10,242 nucleotides of DNA from Sulfurovum sp. (GTDB taxonomy: Bacteria; Campylobacterota; Campylobacteria; Campylobacterales; Sulfurovaceae): NCBI GenBank assembly GCA_020726085.1, contig DYTG01000059.1, forward strand, positions 1 through 10,242, read 5' to 3'. Positions within the stretch are counted from its first letter, which is position 1. Each line of letters starts with the position of its first letter. Under the pieces are notes generated by a model. It was not told the origin of the DNA and ran no database searches. It saw only the letters and a program-made list of their open reading frames with translations. The position numbers and the translations under genes were made by a program. Positions 1 to 6,688 of this stretch are shown here, one piece after another.

Positions 1-45
1 TTTTGGGGATTTGGAAGTGGCTCGATAGCAAATTACTTTTTAATT

Positions 46-74
46 TTGACACGATTGAGTTTTTACGCTAAAAT
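46..74 (+). promoter_or_regulatory. sigma70 promoter of the toxin-antitoxin pair
   Basis: A perfect -35 box TTGACA (46-51) is followed after exactly 17 nt by TAAAAT (69-74), a near-consensus -10 box. The start codon of the antitoxin lies 35 nt downstream. I infer that both genes of the pair are transcribed from here; autorepression by the antitoxin is usual for such modules, but no clear operator palindrome was seen. Confidence 0.75.
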
Positions 75-109
75 ATATACATAAAACTTTTTACATCGAA
101 GGAGAGACT

Positions 110-349
110 ATGAGTGTAACCGTACGCAAAAACTTTGTATTGGAGCAAAAGGTAGCCAATCACTTAGAAGAGTTAGCCAATAAGAGCAATCAATCAATGA
201 CAGCACTTATTCAAGATATGATAGAAGAGCGATACCAAAAGCTACGAGCCCAACAGCGCAAAGAGGTATTAAAAGAGATGCGTGGTTTTGGTAATGGGCT
301 ACTTACAGATTTTTCGATTCAATCGGTTAAGGCTAATATGGATGTATAG
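110..349 (+). CDS. Antitoxin-like protein of a PIN toxin-antitoxin pair
   Basis: This 79-residue charged protein starts at ATG 110, 5 nt after a strong AAGGAG ribosome site (99-104). The N-terminus (about residues 1-45) has a short strand-like segment (VTVRKNFVLE) followed by helices that include SNQSMTALIQDMIEERY. That layout suits a ribbon-helix-helix DNA-binding antitoxin of the CopG/Arc type. The C-terminal third is probably the toxin-neutralising tail. It overlaps the PIN-domain gene by 8 nt, the classic antitoxin-first arrangement, so the role as antitoxin rests mainly on context. The family assignment is inference; I do not recognise a named antitoxin. It would be expected to repress the promoter at 46-74 together with its toxin. 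Confidence 0.7.
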   Translation: MSVTVRKNFVLEQKVANHLEELANKSNQSMTALIQDMIEERYQKLRAQQRKEVLKEMRGFGNGLLTDFSIQSVKANMDV

Positions 350-767
350 ACGAGTATTTTTAGATGCCAATGTCATAGCTGATATCTATGATGAATCTCG
401 TCCTAGTTTTAAAGCGAGTGATAAAGCTATTACGCACTTAGCCAAAGACAACTCCATCAAGCTCTTCACCTCATGTGATATTATCACCACCCTCTACTAT
501 ATCTTTTCCAAAAACAACAAATCCAAAGCCTTAGAGGCAATCATGCAAATCAATCAACTATGTCATGTTGTAGAGTTTGGCAACGATGAAGTAACCCAAA
601 GCTGTATCTTGATGCAAAACAACTCTAGCTATCAAGATTTGGAAGATACCATCCAATATGTCATGGCAAAAAAAGTAGGGTGTGATTTGATACTATCCAA
701 TGATAAGGGGTTTGTTTCAGGGGATATAGAACTCAAAAATACAGAGGAGTTTGCAAGGAGTCTATAA
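342..767 (+). CDS. PIN-domain ribonuclease-like toxin
   Basis: This 141-residue protein has the layout of a PIN-domain endoribonuclease (VapC-like superfamily). An N-terminal RVFLDANVIADIYD supplies the first acidic residue (D8). An internal segment DLEDTIQYVMAKK (from D99) supplies the middle acidic cluster. The late strand CDLILSNDKGF carries D115 and the usual (T/S)(N/R)D-like ending. The second canonical position, usually Glu, appears to be D46 in TSCDIITT. I chose ATG 342, which overlaps the end of the antitoxin gene (ATG at 342, antitoxin stop at 347-349), over the longer frame from 282, because the PIN fold begins directly at this Met. Expected activity is Mg2+-dependent RNA cleavage in the cytoplasm, held in check by the upstream protein. 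The target RNA cannot be told from the sequence. Confidence 0.8.
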   Translation: MYRRVFLDANVIADIYDESRPSFKASDKAITHLAKDNSIKLFTSCDIITTLYYIFSKNNKSKALEAIMQINQLCHVVEFGNDEVTQSCILMQNNSSYQDLEDTIQYVMAKKVGCDLILSNDKGFVSGDIELKNTEEFARSL

Positions 768-797
768 AAAGAGAAGGTAGTGATAATATGCTCTTTG

Positions 798-832
798 AGT
801 ATCGCATCCCTAATCTCTTGGTGTTCATGGGT
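798..832 (-). repeat. Possible degenerate further hypC-tail segment
   Basis: Read on the minus strand this stretch begins ACCCATGA and ends GCGATACT. The same two 8-mers occur in hypC (4729-4736 and 4711-4718), with a spacing 9 nt longer here. Translated, it gives THEHQEIRDAIL against THERQQAIL in hypC. It lies directly beside repeat copy 1 but in another frame. The match is short, and chance similarity is a real alternative. Confidence 0.3.
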
Positions 833-844
833 TTTGTTAAATAT

Positions 845-899
845 TATTGGCACAATTATCCCCATCAAGTATCGCTTGTTGCCTCTCGTGGGTATCCAT
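845..899. repeat. Direct repeat copy 1: displaced hypC 3' end
   Basis: These 55 bp match 4688-4742 at 52 positions; the first 37 bp (845-881) are identical. The three differences (882, 888, 896) are all transitions. Read on the minus strand in the hypC frame, two are synonymous and one changes Asn to Asp, so this copy still encodes the hypC-like tail THERQQAILDGDNCAN, followed by two codons and TAA. It stands alone without the rest of hypC. This is what a gene 3' end separated from its body by an insertion would look like. Confidence 0.9.
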
Positions 900-919
900 T
901 GGCTCACTTAAGTTTGCAT

Positions 920-2086
920 TCAAAACAACTCTTGTCTAGGAATGATAGCTTTAAATTCCTCTTTTTCTCTATTGTTGATAAACTCTACATTGGGGTTGAT
1001 TTTTATCACTCTTCTTATCCCACTTCCTCTTCCCGTGTAGGGCAAAATCACATTACAAATTCTATCAAGTGTTTGATTTCTTCTGATGGTATTGCCCAGT
1101 TTTATTTTTTCAACTGTTAAGGAGTTGTAAAGTTTCCCAGGACTAATAATTTCTACTCTACCATGAAACATAAATATTTTAATTGGAGAATTAATATAAT
1201 AATCTCTATGAATAAGTGCATTAATGATAAGCTCACTCAAAACGATTTCATCAATCTCCAAAACTCCATTGGAGTTAAAATCTTTTTCGACTTGAATTGA
1301 GCGTAAATTGTGTTTTATGAATCTAAGACTATCTTCATAGAGATGTTGAAAGTTTCCATATATCCTTTTTTCATCAATATATTTTGTGACACTTATATCA
1401 TCACCGTCAAAGTAACAACAATCAATATAAAACGATTGATTAAACTTTTGAGGATTTGAGCCAAAAATCAAATTACCTGCGAGAGTTAGATTCTCATCTT
1501 TCATAATAGTTGAATTTTGTAATAAAATCTTTAAATCCAAATCTCTATTTTTATACTCATCATAGAGTGAAGTATCAAACTTTTGCAAATATTTTTCAAA
1601 TTGATGAATATCCAAATCACTCATATCGGTATCATAAACACTCTCCTCGTCAGCAAAAAGTCGTTTAGATTCGGCAAAGAGTCGTCGAAGCTCTTCGTGG
1701 GAAATTTTCTTTTTATCTGAACTGGATTTGATATAGTAATCACCACTACTTGTCGCATAAGGTTTACTTGTGCCTTTTGAGATATAGACAACTACTACTC
1801 TCTTTTCACCAATAGAAAAATTTTCGACAATAGGGTGAACTGGTGGTTTTACATTTTCATTAGCACAATTGCCTATATCTTGTCCTAGTTTTTCAATCTC
1901 ACCAAAAGATAAACCTCTAATATCTCCTGTTTTATCATCAACACCAAAAACAAGAATTCCACCCTCTGCATTTAAAAAAGCCACAAACTCTTTAGCCAAC
2001 TCTTTTGCAGGAATTGCTTCTCTTTTGAACTGTGTAAAACTATCCTCACCGTTATTTATTCTCTCAATGAGTTCTAGTGTTTCCAT
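920..2086 (-). CDS. AlbA_2 / GHKL-ATPase (Schlafen-type) protein
   Basis: This 388-residue protein has two recognisable parts. Residues about 10-130 form an AlbA_2 (Slfn AlbA_2) nucleic-acid-binding domain: FTQFKRE near 17-23, then FVAFLNAEGGILVFGVDD (34-51) and the following GDIRGLS, closing with YYIKSSSDKKKISHEELRRLF. Residues about 280-385 resemble the C-terminal GHKL-type ATP-binding domain (HATPase_c_4) of the same architecture: the N-box-like ELIINALIHRDY (285-296), then GRVEIISPGKL (309-319) and GRGSGIRRV (352-360). Such proteins are commonly annotated as ATP-binding transcriptional regulators and recur in defence neighbourhoods. The ATG at 2086 lies 13 nt inside the end of the preceding PHP-ATPase gene, with GGGAG 11 nt upstream, so translation is probably coupled. 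Whether it acts as regulator, sensor or effector cannot be decided from the sequence. Confidence 0.85.
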   Translation of the reverse strand: METLELIERINNGEDSFTQFKREAIPAKELAKEFVAFLNAEGGILVFGVDDKTGDIRGLSFGEIEKLGQDIGNCANENVKPPVHPIVENFSIGEKRVVVVYISKGTSKPYATSSGDYYIKSSSDKKKISHEELRRLFAESKRLFADEESVYDTDMSDLDIHQFEKYLQKFDTSLYDEYKNRDLDLKILLQNSTIMKDENLTLAGNLIFGSNPQKFNQSFYIDCCYFDGDDISVTKYIDEKRIYGNFQHLYEDSLRFIKHNLRSIQVEKDFNSNGVLEIDEIVLSELIINALIHRDYYINSPIKIFMFHGRVEIISPGKLYNSLTVEKIKLGNTIRRNQTLDRICNVILPYTGRGSGIRRVIKINPNVEFINNREKEEFKAIIPRQELF

Positions 2087-4677
2087 AAGTTATATATCTC
2101 CCGTCTTTTATTAAAGGCATCTTGACCGCCTTCCATAATATTTATTATTTTTTGTTGAATGGCGTGATTGTCAATGCTTCCCATCTCTACATTAATTTTA
2201 TCTTCCTTGTAATCACACGCTATTACTTGTTCACAATCCCCAAGCACGGGTATATTGGCGTTATGCGTTGCAAAGATAAACTGCGTTTGGTTTTTAAGTT
2301 TAAGCAACTCTTTAATGACTTCATTGTAGATAGTTTGATTATCCAAATCATCTTCGGGTTGGTCAATAATTACAATATCATTCTCTTTTTGTGTTAAAAT
2401 AAAGAGGATTAAAGCCGATGCCCTTTGACCCAGAGAGTGTTTAGTTAATTCCTTATTGTTGTAAAATATTTCAGTCTTATTTGGTACTTGATAGGTGAAT
2501 AAGGTAGATAATGAGTTTAAAAATCTATCTCTAAAAGCCAACAGTTTATTTCCACCCATTGAGATATTGTCCAAATCTTCATATATGGCAACAAGATCAA
2601 TATAGCTACCAATAAGCATTTCATAATCATTTTTTGATAGTCCAGTACCACTAAACAGATTTCTCAGAAACTTATCAAACTCACTTTTATTAGCTTTAAA
2701 ATTATATTTTATTTCTATAGATTTTTGAGATTCGTTGATTTTTTTGACCTCTTTATCAACAATCTTAAACTCTTCATAATAAAGTTCATTTAACTCCAAT
2801 AATAGTTTTTTAAGATTTTTATCACTTTCTAATTTCTTTTGAGATAATTTTGCTATCTCATTTTTCATCAACATTTGAGAGTTAAGCGTTTTGGTATAAT
2901 TAATAAAATCATCTGCTCTTAAATTATTGGGTAAATTAATTTCTCTTTGAATTGTTAAAAACTCATCGTTAAATGCTTTGTATCTCTCTTTAAAAGCACT
3001 ATTCACGGAGTTAATATTTTTAAAACTATCCAAAAGTTGTTTAAATTGATTAAAGATGTCTAAAAAGTTTTGCTTTGATATATTTAAAATTTTATATAGC
3101 TCATTAAAAATATCTTGATTTTCTTTAGATTGGTAATTTTTTAAAGTATCAAAAAACTTGCCATCTTCGTAACTTGTTAAAAAACTATTTACATCATATC
3201 TAAACCCTTGTAAATCTTTTATAATATTTGTAAAGTTTGCATTATCTTTATCAAACTCTATCTGTTTTTTGAGTTTTTCTTCTATATTATGTTTTTTAAA
3301 CTCTTCTATTTTAAGATTGAGTTCTTCTATTTTTTGTTCCACCTCCTCTTTTTTACTCTCTAAATTGTCATATTTTTTTATATTTTCCAATTGAATTTTA
3401 ATTTCTTGTTTTTTGGTATCGATTTTTTGCTTAATCTCTTTAGTTTTATCTCCAATAAGTTTTAATACTAAATCATTTTCAAAATCATCTTCATTTTTAT
3501 AATTTGATAAATCTTTTTGACCAAAATAGAGAGGCTTATTTAAAATTGTATTTATATTTAAATTTCTTAATTCATTGTTTTGTTTTATTTCTATACTATG
3601 TCTATATACTCGTTCAATCAAATATTCTTTATCTCTATTATCAAAAGCTTTTATTGTAATCTTACCAGCACTTCCTAATAATTTTTCAATTAATGTATTT
3701 TTATATTTAAAATCTGAATTTGTTTCTGAAATATCCAATCCAAGACCGTATCTAATAGCTTCAATAATTGATGATTTTCCGCTACCTCTAACCCCCACTA
3801 AGTTATTCATAGAACTTGAAAACTCTATCGTTTCGCCATCAAGCTTACAAGATGAACCATCAAATGAAATTGATTTAATATATCCATTTTCAATAATAGG
3901 TTTTTCTTTTTTAACTCTTAGCTCATAATCTTGCAAAGCAAACTTCACCGCTTCAAAATTATAATCCCCAACTTTGATATAAGACTTTTCACCTTTGCCA
4001 ATCTCATCAATTTTTTTGGGGTCGCTTCCCTCAACAAACGCAGGTAGTTTATTGTCGAACCATTTATTCCAAATAGCTACTTTATCTTTGGTTCTTACTT
4101 TTTGAAACGCAATAACTCTCTCTTGAAATAGAGCTTTTCTGGCAAGTTCTTCGATTCTACCGCCCTCAAACTCCTCAAAAAATCCACTTTTGGCTTCTGC
4201 ATGAGCCAATACAATAAAATAATCTTTATTATATTTATTTAATTTTTCAATTGCAGTCGTTAAGTTATCGTTACTCCTACCGTTTTCATTCTCATGATTT
4301 GCTTTTCCCGCAAAAGATTCAGTGATAAAATGTTGAATAAAGTTATTGCCATTTTCAAGCCAAACATCGGGATTAAAGACTACCAAAGTATGAATACCGT
4401 TTACTCCATCATCGACCGATAGTTCAACACCTGCCAATAAAAAGATGTTTTCTTTATTTGCTTTTTTTCGTAGAGCCTTAAATTCATCTAAATCAAATTT
4501 ATTATGGTTAGTAATAATTCCTATATCAATTTTTTCAGTTTTTAACTTCTCAATATATTTTGTAATGTATTCATTTTCTTGTTCACTGCATTTAAACTCT
4601 TTATCTGCTTTGGTATGCAAATGACAATCCAATCGTACCCATTGCGAACCATTTGGAAATCTGCTCTTTTGACTCAT
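2074..4677 (-). CDS. TrlF-type PHP phosphoesterase fused to SMC/RecF-like ATPase
   Basis: This 867-residue protein joins an N-terminal PHP metal-dependent phosphoesterase to a split SMC/RecN-like ATPase. PHP motifs are visible: HLH (19-21), H58 in ITNHN, E85 in AGVELS, H96, H159 in VLAHAEA and D219 in EGSDPKK. The Walker A GVRGSGKS is at about 295-302. Lys/Glu-rich heptad-like stretches from roughly 420 to 490, and again in the middle, predict coiled coil. The ABC-type signature HSLGQRASA is at about 747, Walker B DIVIIDQPEDD at about 767, and the H-loop FATHN has its His near 805. The ATP and metal sites look intact. I prefer ATG 4677 over 4683 because it overlaps the hypC stop (ATGA) and sits 5 nt after AGAGGA. 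By family knowledge such PHP-ATPases (TrlF family; the Ppl antiphage class) probably cut nucleic acid or nucleotides under ATPase control; the substrate is unknown. Confidence 0.9.
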   Translation of the reverse strand: MSQKSRFPNGSQWVRLDCHLHTKADKEFKCSEQENEYITKYIEKLKTEKIDIGIITNHNKFDLDEFKALRKKANKENIFLLAGVELSVDDGVNGIHTLVVFNPDVWLENGNNFIQHFITESFAGKANHENENGRSNDNLTTAIEKLNKYNKDYFIVLAHAEAKSGFFEEFEGGRIEELARKALFQERVIAFQKVRTKDKVAIWNKWFDNKLPAFVEGSDPKKIDEIGKGEKSYIKVGDYNFEAVKFALQDYELRVKKEKPIIENGYIKSISFDGSSCKLDGETIEFSSSMNNLVGVRGSGKSSIIEAIRYGLGLDISETNSDFKYKNTLIEKLLGSAGKITIKAFDNRDKEYLIERVYRHSIEIKQNNELRNLNINTILNKPLYFGQKDLSNYKNEDDFENDLVLKLIGDKTKEIKQKIDTKKQEIKIQLENIKKYDNLESKKEEVEQKIEELNLKIEEFKKHNIEEKLKKQIEFDKDNANFTNIIKDLQGFRYDVNSFLTSYEDGKFFDTLKNYQSKENQDIFNELYKILNISKQNFLDIFNQFKQLLDSFKNINSVNSAFKERYKAFNDEFLTIQREINLPNNLRADDFINYTKTLNSQMLMKNEIAKLSQKKLESDKNLKKLLLELNELYYEEFKIVDKEVKKINESQKSIEIKYNFKANKSEFDKFLRNLFSGTGLSKNDYEMLIGSYIDLVAIYEDLDNISMGGNKLLAFRDRFLNSLSTLFTYQVPNKTEIFYNNKELTKHSLGQRASALILFILTQKENDIVIIDQPEDDLDNQTIYNEVIKELLKLKNQTQFIFATHNANIPVLGDCEQVIACDYKEDKINVEMGSIDNHAIQQKIINIMEGGQDAFNKRREIYNLWKH

Positions 4678-4688
4678 CTCCATCCTCT
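4674..4688 (-). promoter_or_regulatory. Coupled stop/start and ribosome site for the PHP-ATPase
   Basis: On the minus strand AGAGGA (4688-4683) is followed after 5 nt by ATG (4677-4675), whose last two bases begin the hypC stop TGA (4676-4674). The ATGA overlap predicts translational coupling of the island gene to hypC. A second ATG at 4683 is too close to the ribosome site to be the favoured start. Confidence 0.65.
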
Positions 4689-4967
4689 ATTGGCACAATT
4701 ATCCCCATCAAGTATCGCTTGTTGTCTCTCATGGGTATTCATGAGTTCCAATGTTTCACGGTAGGTTTCAAGACTTGCCATCGTATCTTCTTCATCGATT
4801 TTGTTCATGATAAATCCGATATGCAACAGTACAAAATCGCCTATTTGTACACTCCCCTCTTCCATCAAATCCAAAGAGGCTTCACAGCTTACCCACATCG
4901 TATCGACGGTTGCGGTGTTGTTTTCTTGGTTGATTTGGGTTACTTTGCTTGGAATCAAGAGACACAT
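4674..4967 (-). CDS. hypC: HypC/HupF-family hydrogenase maturation chaperone (divergent)
   Basis: This 97-residue protein begins MCLLIPSK. The invariant Cys2 after the start Met is the residue HypC uses to bind HypD and the Fe(CN)2CO unit during [NiFe]-hydrogenase assembly. The family pattern continues with ATVDTM, SLDLM, VQIGDFVLLHIGF (H49) and MNKIDEED. ATG 4967 is chosen over an in-frame extension to 5012 because Cys2 must be N-terminal and AGGAG lies 6 nt upstream. It starts 1 nt after the lsrK stop, an unusual partner, since hypC normally sits among hyp or hydrogenase genes. Two positions look odd: W25 and C28, where family members usually show Gly and Arg (each a single-base change from such codons). 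The last 18 or so codons are the target of the island repeat, and the tail CANRGWR runs to the repeat boundary. It may be a working paralog or a decaying copy. Confidence 0.85.
   Translation of the reverse strand: MCLLIPSKVTQINQENNTATVDTMWVSCEASLDLMEEGSVQIGDFVLLHIGFIMNKIDEEDTMASLETYRETLELMNTHERQQAILDGDNCANRGWR
4688..4742. repeat. Direct repeat copy 2: within the hypC 3' end
   Basis: This copy is embedded in hypC, covering residues from Met76 to about Asn93. It matches 845-899 at 52 of 55 positions. Homology stops just before AGAGGA, the ribosome site of the PHP-ATPase gene, so that site lies on the island side of the border. Confidence 0.9.
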
Positions 4968-4968
4968 G

Positions 4969-6525
4969 TTACACTCCTGGTGCTTTCCACATAGATGTGG
5001 TGAGTCCCTCATTGACGAGGGCTAATTGTTTTTGATAGATGATTTGCCATCTACTCTCAATCTCACGGTAAATTTTGGTGTTTTCAAGATTAGGCTCAAA
5101 GGTTTTCTCCCATACTACCAACGCTTTGGCTGCTTGTGCAAGGGTGTCATAGACTCCTGCCCCCACCCCCGCACTCATCGCTGCCCCCAATGCCGTAGCT
5201 TCGGTGACTTTGGGGATTTTGACCACACATCCTGTGACATCGGCAAGGATTTGCGACCACAACGCTCCACGACTTGCTCCACCTGCAAAGACGATTGTAT
5301 TGATTTCAATACCGCTAAAGGCTTGGATTTTTTCAAGGTTGATTTTGGAGACGATACAAGCGTTTTCTTGAAGTGAGCGAAACATTGAAGCTTTGTTGCA
5401 GATATTTGCATCAATGGAGAGATTGATAAAGCTAGGAGCAGCGTGATACCATTTACCATAATTCATACTATCACTAAAGATAGGTAGTATACCATACGAG
5501 CCTACAGGTACATTTTGGGCTTTTTCTTCGAGTAGTGTATAGGTATCAATGCCTCTTTGTTGGGCTTCAAGCTTTTCAAGGTCGCAAAAAGCATCCCGAA
5601 ACCATCGCATAATGAGTCCTGAAAAAAAGGTAATCCCCTCAGCTTGTGATTGCCCCTTGATAACATGAGGATTAACCCGAATGCCCCTATCGGTAGGCGG
5701 TGGCGTATCACTGGGAATATTAACCACTTGTTGCCAAAAGCTTCCCCCAAGAACGGCTACTTCTCCTACCTCTACTACGCCCAAACCTGCACTTCCTAGC
5801 TGTACATCGCCCCCACCCATAACGACTTTGGTAGTAGTAGCTAAGCCCGTCTCTTTTGAAGCTTTTGGGCTAACTGTGCCAATGACTTCACCCACCTCGT
5901 AACAAGGGCAAAAGATAGTATCTTTAATCCCCACTTTGGTAGCCATGGAGCTATCCCAATTGCGTTTGACCAGACTAAATATTCCCGTCGTTCCCCCGTT
6001 GCTAGGGTCGGTTGCGATTACGCCACTAAGTTTGGCGAGAACCCAATCCCCTATCATCGAGATATGGGCTACTTTGTCGTAAATTTCGGGGCGGTTGTTT
6101 TTGAGCCACAAAATTCTAGGCAACGCTCCCAAAGCAAAAGTTTGCCCCGAAGTAGCGTAAAACTCCTCTTCAATGCCCTCAAATTGCTCTTTGAGATACC
6201 TCACCTCCGTAGAAGCTCTAGCATCGACATTGGCAACTCCCCACAGCTCATTGCCCTCTTTATCATAAAGCACAATTCCCTCACGCATACTCGTAGCACT
6301 TAGAGCCAAAATATCACTAGCATTAACTTCACTAATTGCTTCAGCAATACAGGCTTTGATTAGCTCCCAATTAATAGCAAAATCAAAGCTCATAGAGTTG
6401 GCTACTCCCTCTTCACCTAGGTGAGTCCACTCCTTTTGGGCTACTTTTAGCTCATTACCTTGCGTATCAAACAGTACAGCCCGAATGCTCCCCGTCCCTG
6501 CATCAATGGCGAGTAGATAGTTCAT
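4969..6525 (-). CDS. lsrK: Autoinducer-2 kinase (FGGY family)
   Basis: The 518-residue protein is close in length to E. coli LsrK (about 530) and follows it nearly end to end from memory. Shared stretches include LLAIDAGTGSIRAVLFD at the start, SMREGIVLY, ANVDARA, the catalytic-Asp region MGGGDVQLG (D240), FWQQVVN, RVNPHVI, MRWFRDAFC, RGIDTYTLLEE, WYHAAPSFINLSID, the FGGY signature FAGGASRGALWSQILADV (about 413-430) and the C-terminal GLTTSMWKAPG. LsrK phosphorylates the linear form of the quorum signal AI-2 (DPD) with ATP in the cytoplasm, trapping it and creating the inducer that relieves LsrR. No other lsr gene (transporter, lsrR, lsrF, lsrG) is in the window, so this copy looks orphaned. 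ATG 6525 has GAGGAG about 6 nt upstream. The gene runs directly into hypC. Confidence 0.92.
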   Translation of the reverse strand: MNYLLAIDAGTGSIRAVLFDTQGNELKVAQKEWTHLGEEGVANSMSFDFAINWELIKACIAEAISEVNASDILALSATSMREGIVLYDKEGNELWGVANVDARASTEVRYLKEQFEGIEEEFYATSGQTFALGALPRILWLKNNRPEIYDKVAHISMIGDWVLAKLSGVIATDPSNGGTTGIFSLVKRNWDSSMATKVGIKDTIFCPCYEVGEVIGTVSPKASKETGLATTTKVVMGGGDVQLGSAGLGVVEVGEVAVLGGSFWQQVVNIPSDTPPPTDRGIRVNPHVIKGQSQAEGITFFSGLIMRWFRDAFCDLEKLEAQQRGIDTYTLLEEKAQNVPVGSYGILPIFSDSMNYGKWYHAAPSFINLSIDANICNKASMFRSLQENACIVSKINLEKIQAFSGIEINTIVFAGGASRGALWSQILADVTGCVVKIPKVTEATALGAAMSAGVGAGVYDTLAQAAKALVVWEKTFEPNLENTKIYREIESRWQIIYQKQLALVNEGLTTSMWKAPGV

Positions 6526-6553
6526 GCTTGACTCCTCTATTGGATTTAAAAGT

Positions 6554-6559
6554 ATTGTA
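6554..6559 (-). promoter_or_regulatory. Candidate -10 box for lsrK
   Basis: On the minus strand TACAAT lies about 30 nt upstream of the lsrK start. There is no convincing -35 box at 16-18 nt spacing, which is common for sigma70 promoters in this phylum, so the call is tentative. Confidence 0.4.
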
Positions 6560-6616
6560 ACTTATTTGAGATAATAACTACCCGCAATTTTGCAAACTCA
6601 CCGCTAAGATAGATTT

Positions 6617-6640
6617 CATTGTACATTAAGTTATACAACG
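6617..6640. promoter_or_regulatory. ModE-box-like dyad upstream of modA
   Basis: The plus strand reads CATTGTACA, a 6-nt spacer, then TATACAACG. From memory, the E. coli ModE box has half-sites CGnTATATA and TATATAnCG separated by 6 nt. Against the CGTTATATA/TATATAACG form the right half matches at 8 of 9 positions and the left at 6 of 9, with the same spacing. It lies about 50 nt before the modA start and overlaps a possible -10 (TATACA, 6632-6637), a position suited to repression by molybdate-loaded ModE. No modE with a helix-turn-helix is in the window. Confidence 0.45.
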
Positions 6641-6688
6641 GTACACTTCTTGTATTGTTCAAATGAAATATCAAATCAAAGGAAAAAA

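Larger units (their letters stand above)
845..4742. mobile_element. Accessory island bounded by hypC 3'-end direct repeats
   Basis: Two 55-bp direct repeats bracket a segment of about 3.84 kb holding only two genes, both on the minus strand. The interior is clearly more AT-rich than its surroundings: for example 2761-2820 has 11 G/C in 60, against 29 in 60 at 5701-5760 in lsrK. Duplication of a gene's 3' end at both borders is the known signature of site-specific integration into gene ends, where one copy stays fused to the target gene and the other is displaced. No integrase, transposase or terminal inverted repeat is visible, so the element is either passive cargo, a decayed element, or arose by homologous recombination with another hypC allele. 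Confidence 0.65.

Noticed and set aside
769..796. AAAGAG...CTCTTT inverted repeat after the PIN gene as a terminator
   Set aside because: The stem is only 6 bp with a loop of about 17 nt and no T run, too weak to call.
849..864. TGGCAC motif resembling the -24 element of a sigma54 promoter (also in the second repeat copy)
   Set aside because: There is no matching TTGC element at the required spacing, and the motif is coding sequence of hypC.
632..907. Minus-strand open frame of 91 codons opposite the PIN gene and across repeat copy 1
   Set aside because: It is antisense to the PIN toxin and reads the hypC repeat in a different frame from hypC; no recognisable domain.
4968..5012. N-terminal extension of hypC by 15 residues
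   Set aside because: HypC function needs Cys as residue 2, and the ribosome site fits the start at 4967; the extension only overlaps the end of lsrK.
5175..6303. Several open frames of 70-116 codons on the other strand or in other frames within lsrK
   Set aside because: They lie wholly inside a well-conserved gene and have no family resemblance; they follow from its codon bias.
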